The position numbers were made by a program, and so were the translations under genes. The notes under the pieces were generated by a model, which was not told the origin of the DNA, did no database searches, and worked only from the letters and a program-made list of their open reading frames with translations. From Morella rubra (taxonomy: Eukaryota > Streptophyta > Magnoliopsida > Fagales > Myricaceae): a stretch of 64,000 nucleotides of DNA. Positions 35,379-47,110 of this stretch are shown one piece after another (the first letter of the stretch is position 1; the number at the start of each line of letters is the position of its first letter). The stretch spans positions 23,093,979 through 23,157,978 of the forward strand of contig CM025849.1 of assembly GCA_003952965.2 (NCBI GenBank), read 5' to 3'.

Positions 35379-36770
35379 CGATCGAAACAATAAAACACAA
35401 TTTAAAATTTTAATAAAATATTTACGTATATATATACATAAACAATCCAATACAAATAGTTGATCGACACAGGAGTTGTAATCTAATTACATATACGTAA
35501 TGAGTGGTTGAGAATTAGTGATTGAACATTTTGTGTTTAAATGTTTACACACACAAATTATACATAAACAAAGTATGTTATGATATATTTTGATTACATA
35601 AAAACATATCAAGTACACATCATTAATCTTTAGGAAAACATGTTTATATTGTACATGTTTCATCATAGAAACATAGTGTAAGAGTTAGTTTATATATACA
35701 TGCTATAAACTAGTAATATAATCTTTATTTAGTACATGATTATAAGTTACTAGTATAAGTCATGTATTAAGATGTCATCATAAGTAAAAAATATTTCATA
35801 ATTAACTCAGTTTTTAGTTTAAAAATTATTTTTTAATAACTTAGATCACCGATCGATCGTCAAATTATTGATCAATCAGTTACAAACGATGTCGCTTAGG
35901 TCTATCCAACCGATCAATCGTCTAAACATGTGGATAAATCGGTCAAGACGTCGTCGCTTTGCTATATGAGGACTGATCGATTTTGCCAAATTTGACCGCT
36001 AAAAAATTTTGGTCAATCATAGTTTTTAAAGTCAAAATTTCTGAACCGACCGATCGCAGTAATTTGTCTTCGTTTTGAGGTCTTAAAACGATCGATCGCC
36101 AAGAACGGCGTCATTTTAAATGCACTTTATGATCGATAGCTTATTTTGTAATGATTGATCAGCCAAAAAAATATAGCGGAAACTTTAAATTTGACATGGT
36201 GATCGATCGAACAGGAGTTAACGAGCTTCAAGAGCCAGAATGCTCTAAGGCTACGGGTGAAATGCAAAAACACACCCATGGCAAGGAACTATTTCCCCTC
36301 AAACCTTAGCCCAAACACCGTCCTTTTGTTTGGGAGAGTGTTTATAATCGTTTAAGAGTATACCCAAACTCAAATTCATTGATTTTTTAATTGGGTGAAT
36401 ATTGAGAAAATATAGGTATATTACTCGACCAATACTATGATTTAGGAATGATTTGGTTAGTTATTTGGTGATTTATTTGCTTTGGGTGTTTGATTATTGT
36501 GGGGATTTTATGTTGTGATGATTAGTGCCTATTAGGGTATTTTTAATATGTACATTGGAATGAGTATTACATGAAAATGATTTTGAAGTATTTTGGGTGA
36601 AAATTTGGGGGTGTGAGGGGTGGTTTGTATGCATTTTTGCATTCTAGGTTAAACACAATTGATCGCCTATTAGATGGAAGAGAGACGATTGATCGTCTAT
36701 AGTAACCGATCGATCATCAATAACATCGATCGATCGGCATTTAAAGCATTATTAAATCGCATCTAAAGGC
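34540..36770. repeat. CACTA internal AT-rich zone with CGATCGATCG words and a direct repeat
   Basis: A segment at 34773-35093 recurs at 35632-35950 with roughly one difference in eight bases (shared CATAGAAACATAGTGTAAGA and ATTAAGAT.CATCATAAGTA). Between and after the copies lie many CGATCGATCG variants (35232, 35850, 36087, 36200, 36703-36735). An (AT)n run sits at 35345-35377. No coding sense. Confidence 0.7.
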
Positions 36771-37074
36771 ACTGATCTATAAAATGATGTTTGATTATTG
36801 AATGAGTTCTGAAGTTTGAGAAGCATGGAGGATGATTATAGGAGTGTGTTTGATTATTGATGTATAGTATTTTATACTCTTTACATGTTTGATTATTGAA
36901 GTGTTTGAGTTCTAAAAATGAATCATGAAATTTAAGAAGCATGGAGGACGATTATAGGAGTGTTTTTGACTTGTTTTATTTGAGTTTATTTTTGGGCTAT
37001 AATGTGTGTTGCCTTAGACCTGTCCATGGGTTAGGACGCGATAAATATGCATTTATCGCGTAATCAATCTAGCA

Positions 37075-40000
37075 TAGCTGTTTAAGAAGAATTATACAAA
37101 CAAAGATGGTGTTTGGACCTCGGAAGGAGTGAGAGAAATTTATGTAAGTCACTTTCATTTGAATCTAGTTGAAAGATGTGAGACCCCGACCTTATTTCTA
37201 TCATTGTAAAAAGAATTATGACTCCTTATGTGTGTATTACTCTAATTATTGAGAAAGGCATGTATGGGTAAATTAATCTAAGATTTTGTCTAGGTGGAAT
37301 TTTCCCCCTAGCATTTTTATGCATCTTTAGCTATGATTTAAATGTTATATCGTTTGCAATTTTTAATAGTATTAAATTTGAGTATTTGGGATTAATTAAA
37401 CTAATCATTTTAATTGTTGGAATATATCTCTAAGTTTGCAATATTTGGAAGAAATTGAATTAGGGACTTTGACTCTTGAAAAATGTGTGAAAGGCATGTT
37501 AGGGTTAATTTTATGAAGTGGCAGAAAAAAAAAATGGAAAATGGGGAAAAAGGGAGGGAAGTCACGTGAAGGAGGGAAAGAAAGGGGGAGGGCAGCCTTG
37601 TCTTCCCCCCCCCCCCCAAGCACTTTCACGCCTATTAACCCCCCCTTGCCGCACACTTCACATTCCATTGCCCTAACACTCTTTTGCCCTAACTCACTCA
37701 CACAACCGAAGAGAAGAAGAAGAAGAAGAAGAAGAAAGAAAAAAAGGAGAGGAAGAAGAAGAAGGAGAAAGAGAAGAAAGAAAGGTAAGTTCGGCCCTTG
37801 CTATGAAAAAAAAAAAATCTCTGCTGGCCGAAATACCCACTATCTCATTTCTTTCACATTTTTCTTGGATGATAGCTTGTTGTGTGCTAGGTTGTTTTCT
37901 CCTTATCTACATGTTGTTTGCTCTAAGAGTAGTGTAGATCTTGTAAGAAATCATGGGGAGATATGGTTAGATCTGAGAAATGTTCTAGGGCAACATTGAT
38001 GCACCCTAAGTGTATGATAAAAAGCCTAAAAGAGGACTGAAATCTGTTTGTGTATGCATGGCCGGATCTGTTGGGTTGTAGTGTTGCAAGTGTGGTTTTA
38101 ATTTCTGTGTTAAGTTTAAATTTAATTGCTAAGTTGCTGGAAAACAAAGCTGAGGTTTTAAATCTAGAATCATGGGTGAAGTTGCTGCATGAAGAAGGTT
38201 ATGATAAAAAGGGAGGAAACTTGCAGGAAAAGGAAAACTTCCTTGTTGCTGATTTGCATCTATAGAGGATAGACCCATTCTATTATGACCTATTATGGTT
38301 GATTGGAAAACCCATAGCATTCATAAGCATGGCCTGTTATGTTGAAGATCATTGAGAATTATAGAGAATGCTTGTTAGACTAGTTGCTGAAAACAAGTTG
38401 CTGAAATGTACTTCTGCAGATTTCAAGGCTCGAACTAGGAGTGTATTCTGATGCAATTGTGCTTATCCTTTGATCTTAAGAGGATCCTAGATTGTAGGCC
38501 TAGGAAATAGGAAGATTTTAAGCCATACCTTGGGTGATTCCGATAAGTATTGGGTGAGATATGCGTTGTTCAAGGCCCAGACGTCAAGCTGCCAGCAGCC
38601 TTGTACGTCCGGAATGTTAGCTCATTTCGAATACCTTTTGAGTGATCAGTTTAAGTCAAATTTTACGAGTTTGGTCTTGAATTTTTAGTTTATGAAAGAA
38701 GAACATTTTAAGGTAAATTTCGTGTGAATTAGAGGTGTAATGAATGAGTTGTGGTATTTTGAAAATGGAAGGCCGAGCTGGAAACAGCAACAGTGTTGTT
38801 GTAGGATTTTCGCCTAATATGAAGTGTTTGTAAAAATGTATAGCAAATTCTGCTGTTGTGAATTTTACCTCCAATCTTGACCTATGAAAGCTGAATAGTT
38901 CAAAATAAATTTCATGTTATTTGGAGCCATGTTTATGAAGTTATGAATTTTTAAGTTGGAGACGTCGGGGCTGCCCGCTTGGACGTCCTCCGCAGCTTGT
39001 ATTTTCGGGTAAATGTTTTGAATGGCAAATGAGCTCCAAATTACTTAGAACTTTCATATGTTATAAAAATTAGTGTAAGGATCAGTTTAGAACCCAATTC
39101 TTATGGCTTCGGCATTCTTAAGAGAATACTTTGCATTGTAAGATCACCATTGGGAAATCAAGAAATATGGGCGATTTTGTATGATGTGCTAAATTTAATT
39201 GAATGACTATTCTCTACATCTAGTAAACCTATAAATGACATTAGTATGAATCAATTGTAGGCAAGGTGCTGCCATTCGCTCAAGTGGACGAAGGTAAGTG
39301 GAAACTTACGTTTTTCCAAAACTGGAATGAAAGCATGAGAAGCATTTACGATTTCTCATTATCAAGCATACACGACATAAGCATTTGCATGATTTCTTAA
39401 AGAAGAAAGTTTTGTGCAAATGAAAGTATGAGAAGTACTGTATGACAAGTTAAGTTAAGGGGCTGAGGTTGGTCGGTACCGTACCATTAAGATAGGTGCA
39501 TCCACTCCGAAGGACGAATGCGAGAAGGATGGGTAGCTCTTGAGGTATGTGCAATCACACTGAAGGATGCTTGCAAGAAGGTGTGAACCTCTAAGGGTTG
39601 AGTCTAGTCATTAGGCCTAGGGCCACGTCGAGGACTAGCTCAACCAAATGACGTATTCCCAAGGGAAAAGGGAATAGTTCCGAAGGGAACGCACAACCCT
39701 GACTTCAGGGGTAAATGGAGCGAGATAAGTTGCCCAATCAAGAAATAATTATTTTCAAGATCAATTGCATGTTTCTTTTAAGATCAAGTACGTTGTCTCA
39801 TGCATATGCAAGCATTTCATTTGACATTCATGTACATTGATATCCATGAACATGCGAGACATGCACTATTTATTGCATATGATCCCTTACTGAGTCATTC
39901 GACTCACAGTTTTTAAATTGTATCATTCCAGACAATATTTCAGGTGAGGAAACCTAAGAAGAGGACCTTAAAACCTAGGAGAGGGGCTGACGAGGACGTC

Positions 40001-40680
40001 CTCTTCCCTTTTTTGTTATTTCAGTAAAAGTTTAGATATAATTTTTGAAAGAGCCGACATGAGCCTCCGATGTGTGGTGGTCATGGGTTATTCGGCCCAG
40101 TAAAGTTTAGGGTTTTTAACCAATTGATATTTTGAGACTGTGTTGTAATTACTTCAAGTTATCGTTTGAGGAGCAGGTTCTAATGTTTCATTACGCGCAT
40201 TAGTCAAAAAAAAAAAAAGGTTTTCCGCTGCAAGAATTTAGTAAGTTCGCTTGAGTATTCCTTGTTGGGGATGCTCGCGGCTGTCACTAGCCTCTTCGAG
40301 TTAGCGTTTGGGGCGTGACAAAAGATGTCTGTATAGTTTATCTACTGTAATGTTTATAGTAATTATTGTCATTTTTCAGAAACAAATGGATGCCTTTGAG
40401 CGCCAGTTTCATTTAGAAGGGAAGACTTACACCGAAATTGAAGTATATTCTGAGATATTAGGCAAAAAGGTCAGGATGTGTTCGAGAATTAGGACGCGCA
40501 ATTAAACCTACACCTTCATCAACTTTAACTACGCAGTCTTTTGATCTACAGTACCAGCTAGCAAAGGCAAGGGATGAAATAGAAGCGATGAGGGCTGCTA
40601 GAGAAAAAAGGCTTGCAAGAATTTACGAAGAAGCAAGCTGAGATGGAGGCCATACTGAGGACCATCGTGAGGAGCAACTG
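37075..40680 (+). pseudogene. CACTA transposase remnant (Transposase_24 / En-Spm type), split by a solo LTR
   Basis: Two exon-like pieces. 37087-37131 encodes NKDGVWTSEGVREIY and meets a consensus donor GTAAGTC. 40379 onward, after a CAG acceptor, encodes KQMDAFERQF, KTYTEIEVYSEILGKK and, after a frameshift near 40490, KPTPSSTLTTQSF followed by a charged helical stretch (QYQLAKARDEIEAM). This order matches the C-terminal end of plant Transposase_24 proteins. A 3.1-kb solo LTR lies in the intron between the pieces. The N-terminal part was not found, and stops occur after 40640. Non-functional as it stands. Confidence 0.6.
37177..40320 (+). repeat. Solo LTR inside CACTA, right
   Basis: 3144 bp starting TGTGAGACCCCGACC and ending GGGGCGTGACA, with a perfect 5-bp AAAGA on each side (37172-37176 and 40321-40325). 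The terminus is the same as in the solo LTR at 20818-23760, so these belong to related Ty3 (Tekay-like) families. It holds a GAA-rich tract (37705-37785), a C run (37605-37618) and the TGAGTC/GACTCA motif at 39892-39908. It sits in the intron of the CACTA transposase remnant. Confidence 0.75.
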
Positions 40681-41129
40681 GTGTAGCAAGAGCGCATTCG
40701 GTTAGAGTAGAGAGAGTGCATGAAAAAGGAGCAAGAGTGCATATGAGTGCAGCATGAGGAGCGGATGAAAAGGAGCAAGAGCACATGCGAAAGGAACAAC
40801 AGTGCTTAAAGGCAAAAATATCAAAGGAGTTGGAGCAGCGCATTCCACGGTATTGGAGAAGAAAATGCACGACATGTCAAAGTGACTATTTAGCCAGTTT
40901 AGGGGCCCACACAAGTAGATGTGATATGCTGTAATATTATGCTTTATGATTGCTACATTATGTACTAGTACAATGTTATTTTCAGTTTAATTACAGACCA
41001 TTATGTATTATTATTGATGTTTATGAATATGAGTATTGTATTGTTATTGTAATAGTACGTGTTATATAATATTTTCGATTATTATTGTTTTGTTTTAAAA
41101 AAAACTGATTATGTTAATACTGTTCAATT

Positions 41130-41475
41130 GTCAATTTCAGCGATCGAACGGTTATTGTGAACACGATCGATCGCGAACACCGCTGTTCGATCAGTAATAT
41201 TAAAATGCCTAAAATAACGATATATCAATATCATCCCCGATTGATCACCTCGTGCAACCGATCGACCAGTAAGCAAAAAACGATCCATCTGTATTTTAAG
41301 CGATCGATCGGTAGAGAAATAGCTAGTTGATCTTCCAACACAGACCCGACTTTTGTCACCCAACATAATTAGTGATGCTTTTACTTTGACGGAGTTCATG
41401 ACGGAAAAATTTCGTCACTAATATTTTTAGTGTGAAATTTTGACTTTTAGTCACCAAAAATTTTGTCACTAAAAG
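41130..41475. repeat. CACTA right subterminal and terminal repeats
   Basis: CGATCGATCG words at 41163-41174 and 41300-41312, then TTTCGTCACTAA and TTAGTGA words up to the right terminus. It mirrors the left end. Confidence 0.65.
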
Positions 41476-41492
41476 TCTATTTTTTTGTAGTG

Positions 41493-42680
41493 TTTGTTGG
41501 CTTTCTAAAGTTTCAGACTCTCTTTAAACAGTTGATTGTAGGCATCTTGCAGGCTTTCTTCAACGTTCACGTCATTGTCTGAAGTCTTAGACTGATCACA
41601 AATTTCCTGCAAATCAAAACAATCAATATTGGACATAAAAGCCATAAAGTTTACTTGTTCATCTGAAGAGGAATTCTTATGATTAGTAGAAGAATCAAAC
41701 TCATCATCACTTAATGACACATTTAATACTTTCCCTTTAAACTTAAGTTGGACATTCTAACCGAACATATCCTAAGCCTTTAACATTTAAAGAACTAAGT
41801 CCTCTTGGTCTTGGACTCGTTAGATTCATGCTTATCACTTTTATCCTTTCTATAACCACTGGAACTTCCTTGAGTCTTTTCAGCACCATTGTTAAATCTT
41901 CTTTGACCACCCTTGGATTTGAAATTTTTTTTGAATTGTTTAATAAAAAGTGCAAACTGCTCATCTTCCATTGTTTCATCATTAGAATCGGAAATTACTT
42001 CCTCTTTACTAGATTTAAGAGCAATTGACTTGTTCTTTATAAGCTAAGACAAAGTCAATTCATAAGTTTGCAAGAGGCCAACAAGTTCTTTAATTTTCAT
42101 CTTTTCCAGATCTTTGCTCTTTTTAATTGTAGTGACTTTAGGCCTAAATCTTTGAGGGAGAGATCTCATAACTTTTCTAACAACTCTATCTTTTGGAATT
42201 TTCTTGCACAAGTTAAAGCTTGAATTTAAAATGTCATTTAGCTAATTAGCATAGAACTTGTCAAATGTTTCATCATCTTTCATGCGAATCTCTTCAAATC
42301 TTGTGGTCAACATTTGGAGTTTTGAATTCTTTACTTTAATAATAACTTCATAAGTTGTTTCAAGAATACACCAAGCATCCTTTGCTGTCTCACATCTAGA
42401 AATACTTTTAAATTCCTCAAGTGAAATAGCCATAAAAATAGCATAGAGTCCTTTACTGTTATAGTTATTCTCATTGACTTCTTCTTTGGACCAAGTGCTT
42501 AGATCTTTAGGCGTAACAATGCCATTAACATCGGTGGATGGTATTGTCTAACCTTTAAGAAAAGATCCCCAAACATGTTCATCTAAGGATTTAAAAAACG
42601 CTCTCATATGTACTTTTCAGTATGTATAATTGCTTCCATCAAAGTACGAAGACACGAAAATGACTGACTCTTATCCATCT
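41493..42680 (-). pseudogene. Copia gag fossil, N-terminal side
   Basis: Minus-strand coding sense with the gag-type block DAWCILETTYEV followed by LTTRFEEIRMKDDETFDKF, then an acidic Ser/Asp-rich stretch (MSLSDDEFDSSTNHKN) and a coiled-coil start. The opposite flank of the CACTA (27352 down to about 26700) carries the following coiled-coil and zinc-knuckle region, which shows that the CACTA landed in this gene. It belongs to the copia fossil 20050-43634 and is broken. Confidence 0.7.
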
Positions 42681-42731
42681 AGACAAAGGGTCAAGGATCA
42701 AAATTAGGCTCCGATACCAATTTAAAAATGT

Positions 42732-43634
42732 TGTTTAGACCCTATTAACACTTAGAATGGGTGAATAGATGTTACCCCCTCTATTTAAAAATCAATAAAA
42801 TTTTATAACAAGTTTTAAAATTGTTGAGTCTAGATCTGAATAAATATTAACAATCAACAAAATAGCAGCAAAAAATTAAATCAAATACCAATCACACAAG
42901 AGACAAGATTTTGTTGACGAAGTGGAAAACCTTTGAACTATTTTTTAAAGGAAAAACCACTTCCGGCTAGCAACCACCAGAAAATTCACTAAGAAGTAAA
43001 ACTTTACAGGGGTGATTTAATACGGGCAACCTTAGTTGCTTGACTCTGACTACTCTGATGTAATAATCTAAGTAATCAACTTAAACCCACTCCCTGTGGT
43101 TAACTCTCAACCCTCTGAGGTTCTTCTTATAAATTCTTTAAGAATGACCTTGTTCTTCAACACTAGAAACTCCGGCAGCCAAACTCCTTCAGCACTCTAA
43201 AAGCTTCACATAGGAAGGGTGGTTACAATGGTGATTGAATCTGGAAAATTGGAAAAAATCTGAACTATTTACTGGCAGAGATCTCCAAAGGATTTTCTTT
43301 CTTAGATTATGCTTGAATAAACGTGGAATAACCTCCTTGATATTTCTTGGTCGACCTTTACATGTATTTATAGAGTTTCAAACTTTCAAATCAAATTCTA
43401 AGAGGGAGGTAAACTTTCTGGAAGGAGGGAAATTTTGAAAATTTTCAAAACGATCTTAGAGACTTTGCATGCATGGGCCCAACTCCTTGTTTTTAGCTCT
43501 TCATGATGACAATATCCTTATCTTTTCAAAATTTGAAAGACTTCTTGAACTCTTAAGACTTTGACCAAACTTTAAATACAATCAATTGGAATTTAAATTT
43601 GGCACGAAATTTTGCTAACACTCAAATACTAACA
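42732..43634 (-). repeat. Right LTR (5' LTR) of the copia fossil
   Basis: Partner of 20050-20669. It is next to the primer-binding-like site on its inner side. Its outer end reads ...CAAATACTAACA, giving TG...CA ends in both orientations. Confidence 0.75.
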
Positions 43635-45370
43635 ATATAGATAGTATTTTATACTTGAGAAGATGAGAGGAAATCATTATCACCAAATGATCATCCTTAC
43701 ATTGCTACAGAATTATTGTAAGAAAATCAGTCCAAGTCTAAAATAAGATGCATGTTGAATTTCTAACATTACAAAATATGGTATGAGACTTGCATAAATA
43801 AGTATATGAAAAATTATCTAGCACGACAATACCATCAAGATTAACACTTTTGCAAGATTGACCCTTCCAAATTTTGAACACATTTCATCCACTCTTTATG
43901 AATTTTTTTTTTCATAAAAAACCCAAATTATGAACATTTTTTGTTTATATTCTGAACACTTTTCATCCACACTTTATGAACACTTTTCACAAAAAGATTT
44001 CAAAATTTAACAAGCTTTACAAAAATTGCCACACATACTAGATTACTAATAACAACAATTCCTCTGATTCTCAAAATTAATCTCAGTATCATTCTGAAAA
44101 AAAACGACAAAACCTATATGTTGCCCTTAGAGATGCTTATAGGTCGACGATAACAGAGAGAAGATCTCCATGGACAACCTGGCAGTGATCCTGTCGGCGC
44201 AAAAATCAGAGAGATGGGGCAAGAGGCAACGGCGTGGCAACTCTGAATTTTTATAAGATAGCCCGAGGTTTGAAGAAGATGATGCCCACAAATTTACAGA
44301 GCGAGAGCTTGACGAGGAAGCACACATGTATGAGTATTTTTCAAATGAATGGACGAGATTTAGAAAATTGTATCCCTGCAATACCTTAAAAATTGCATGG
44401 CATCTGGATCCATTGATATCCACGTTGGCTACACTACTATGTTGTTACTAAATCATACATATTTAAACTATGAGTAACAAAATTCAAAGACTTAATTCAG
44501 ATCTAAAAAGTATACTTTTTGGGATAGAATAAGTAAGTTTCAGCCTCTTTTTATTCACACGGTATAGTAATCGAGCGAGACAAAACCTTCAGATCAGAGG
44601 ATAAGACTTCAAATCAACCGAACACCAAAAGTTTTTTTCTTCAGACTAAATTAATGATTTTCGAAACATATGTACAGTTAATTTGTGTATTTTAATTATT
44701 TTATTTGGAAATAAACACAACCAAATTTAATGTATTGTTATTTTTTTAAGTACCGTACTAGTATTTTTCACTGCAAATTTGTAAAAGTAATTAGCTAGGA
44801 GTCATATTACAAATTTATAAATGTGAGAATTTCCCCCCCATAATTTTGTAGAAAAGAATGCACGAGATCCTAAGACCCCCATTTGAATAGCGTGTTTGAG
44901 TTCAATGTGTTAAACTTTCAGTAAACCCTATTTTTTATAGTGTGTTTTAGTTCATTCAAATTAGATTTTGGGTCAAATAATCTTTTTTTTTTTCTAAGTT
45001 TTTGGGTTAAATAATCACATGTCTAATCAATCAACCAAAAAAAAAAAAAAAAGAGGCGGGGAGAGTTTAGAGGTTACTTTTTCTTCAAATTCTCACTGGC
45101 TGTTAAAAAGTGCGGTAGTATCAAGGATATTTCAACCAAATCTAGATCCTATTTAAGACTTTCAATCACCGATTAGATTAAGAAAGGGTTATCAAGAAAA
45201 AAAATAAATAAGAAAGGCTTAAATACACTTTTCTTCTTTTTGTTAGAACACTTTGTACTTAAGATTACTGATTTTGTTATATTTCATCCATTATCTATCA
45301 ACGGTGTTGTTGTGTACATTTGCACCTCTTGTCATTAATTTAGACAAAAATTAATATTTTTTTATTAGTA
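43635..45370. other. Intergenic AT-rich stretch, no gene seen
   Basis: Sequence right of the copia fossil. It contains short direct repeats around GAACACTTTTCATCCACACTTTATGAA (43877-43990), an A run at 45037-45052 and no supported gene. An open frame at 44127-44423 (minus) has no recognisable content. Confidence 0.5.
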
Positions 45371-45399
45371 AAATGACAATTTTAGCCTCACATTTATTG

Positions 45400-45960
45400 G
45401 CCATTATATTTTGTGTAGGGCGAATTGGTGCGCTGGACCAAGTCAGACAACGTGGAACGGTGCTTTCCTCTCATTTTGTTCTTTCACCAGGTCGAGTTGT
45501 CGTTGCATCTCTCGAAATCGGTCTTCCCTTGATTGAGGGGTTTTCTCCTGTCGGCGTTCTTTGCGCTGCGGGAGGGATAGCTGGCGCTTTTCACGCCTCA
45601 GTGGCTTTTCTTGGTTTCCTCCAAGCAGTTTGGGGATTCGTCTTCGAGCTACGACAAAGATTTCAGGTTCTCCTTCTTCGTCCTCCTACCATTGGTTGAT
45701 TCGATTCGATAACGTGGGACCTGCCCTCCAATCGTTGCATGAGAAGTTCATTCTATTGGTGCATGGCATCCACACAGTGAGTAAGTCGAGTCAGATTGTT
45801 CTCCAAGTTGTTAAGTCGATGATCAGCAATACGCTCCTGCAGTGGGAGCTCTATGGTGAGAGGAAGATCGACCGGGTTCCCGAATCTGCATATCGGTCGT
45901 GGGGGATTGTTGAGGCCCCTTTCCTTTGGCCTGGTTGCAGGTCATCATGAACTCTTTTAT
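45400..45960 (-). pseudogene. Ty3-type gag-leader-like fossil fragment
   Basis: A higher-GC island. On the minus strand it reads as a charged, Arg/Glu/Gln-rich sequence (for example QSREDRFREMQRQLDL) of the kind found at the start of plant Ty3 gag polyproteins. It also reads open on the plus strand, but that frame looks like a shadow. No LTR is visible next to it. Broken; family call tentative. Confidence 0.4.
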
Positions 45961-45965
45961 TTACA

Positions 45966-46174
45966 TGGTGTTTGGGTAAGTAAAATTTTAGGGTAAAATT
46001 TTAGTAGTTGTGAAAAAGTGAGCAGAAAGAATGAAAAAGTTATTGAAAAAGTGTAAAAATTAGTAAAAAGTGAAAAAGTTAGTGAAAAAAAAAAGTTAAA
46101 GAAAAAATAAGAAGGAAGAGTGAGAATGTAATGATGTTAAAATTTTAGGCTAAAATTTTATGTAGCCAAACACT
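45966..46174. mobile_element. MITE, GTGTTTGG-type ends
   Basis: About 209 bp with inverted ends of about 38 bp: TGGTGTTTGGGTAAGTAAAA at the left and, inverted, CAGTGTTTGGCTACATAAAA at the right, both continuing into TTTTAGG(G/C)TAAAATTTTA. It is non-coding and AT-rich, and directly abuts the next MITE. Confidence 0.7.
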
Positions 46175-46358
46175 GGGGGCGTTTGTTTATCGAAATATTC
46201 TCAAAATTTCGAGAATCTTTTGAATGTTGAAATTTATTGGGGTTTGTGAAAAATATGAAGTGTATGTGTAAAAGTGTGAAATTTATTAGAGTTTGTAAAA
46301 TATGTTTGGTGTAGTGGAAATTTTGAATCCCCAACAAATTAGGCAAACAAATGCCTCC
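46175..46358. mobile_element. MITE, GGGGGCGTTTGTTT-type ends
   Basis: About 184 bp starting GGGGGCGTTTGTTTATCG and ending GGCAAACAAATGCCTCC, an imperfect inverted pair. The interior (TTTTGAATGTTGAAATTTATT) recurs in a copy at 59784-59977 and, inverted, at 47525-47710. Confidence 0.7.
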
Positions 46359-46940
46359 ACTATGTTAGTGATGTAATTGAAAATCATCGTTCCCATAAAC
46401 GACGCTAACTAATGTTGTCAAAAATTATCTACTCCAACCGATGGGCTGCTATCGAACATCTTCTAAGCATCATGCCTGTGTTACAAATCATTACTTTTTA
46501 TCATAATAAACATAAAAAATTTATTCAAATTATTATTATTTTCGTTTTCTCGTCAATTTCTATAAACCAAAATTTTGACATTCATATATCTTCGCATTTT
46601 TTCTCAATTCCTGTAAATCAAAATTTTTACGTCCAAACTCCACTGCTAAGGAAATTATAAATGAGAATAGATAGAGAGAGATATCTTCTTTTTTTCTTTT
46701 AGTACATCTTGTTTTTGTACGTACCAAGGGACTTTTACACGGAGGGTTGCTCTGCACATCGTAGAGGCAGAGGCAGAGCAGTGGCGGAATGGACATTGTA
46801 GGTCTCCTCCTACGGGTCATAGGTCTCCTTTTCGGCTCTTTTCCCATAGGTGGAGTAGTCTTTGCGAGGGAAATGGATGAGAGAAGTGACTAATGTGGAC
46901 GACACCTCCTTGCGTCCACCCAAAGGAAGGTCCATACTTC

Positions 46941-47110
46941 GCAATGTGTTTATTTTCAAAATTTTATTAAAATTTTACATTGACGTTAAAAAATAAGTAA
47001 TATTATAATTGAAGAATGAATTAAAAAAAGTAAAACTAAAATTTTATAATATATTCGATAAAAATAAAATTTTATTAAAAGTTTTGATAAAATTTTGAAC
47101 ACAAACAACA
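46941..47110. mobile_element. AT-rich MITE copy
   Basis: TGTGTTTATTTTCAAAATTT at the left and, inverted, TGTTTGTGTTCAAAATTTTA at the right. Same compositional family as the neighbouring MITEs. Confidence 0.5.

Larger units (their letters stand above)
27353..41492 (+). mobile_element. CACTA (En/Spm-type) DNA transposon, 14.1 kb with insertions
   Basis: Starts CACTACTAGAATTTTGGGCT and ends ...TCTATTTTTTTGTAGTG. Read inward, the right end is CACTACAAAAAAATAGACTT, giving matched CACTA termini followed by TTTAGTGAC on both sides. A 3-bp TTT flanks each end (27350-27352, 41493-41495). Terminal zones are rich in GTGACGAAA-type words, then in CGATCGATCG. It carries transposase remnants near its right end and three solo LTRs, and lies within the minus-strand gag of the copia fossil. 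Removing the three LTRs leaves about 7 kb. It lacks a recognisable TNP2-type transposase, so it is not autonomous. Confidence 0.85.
20050..43634 (-). mobile_element. Ty1/copia LTR retrotransposon fossil (SIRE-like), host of the nest
   Basis: Minus-strand element framed by two diverged LTRs (about 20050-20669 and 42732-43634), both TGTTTAGACC...CTAACA on the plus strand. A primer-binding-like site (TGGTATCGGAGCC on the minus strand, 42706-42718) lies next to the right LTR, as in copia elements primed by initiator Met-tRNA. Gag coding with a zinc-knuckle region occupies about 26700-27352 and 41493-42680. A purine tract (AGGGGGAGCAAA, minus) is at 25778-25796. Later insertions: a Mutator-like element, a Mu-like MITE and a CACTA element. 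Broken and old, judging by the divergence of the LTRs. No clean target duplication was found. Confidence 0.75.

Noticed and set aside
44127-44423. 98-codon minus-strand open frame with Ser runs
   Set aside because: Isolated, no domain, no supporting context.
45373-45950. Plus-strand open frames of 108 and 129 codons
   Set aside because: No recognisable protein; the minus strand reads as a charged gag-leader-like sequence, so the plus frames are probably shadows.
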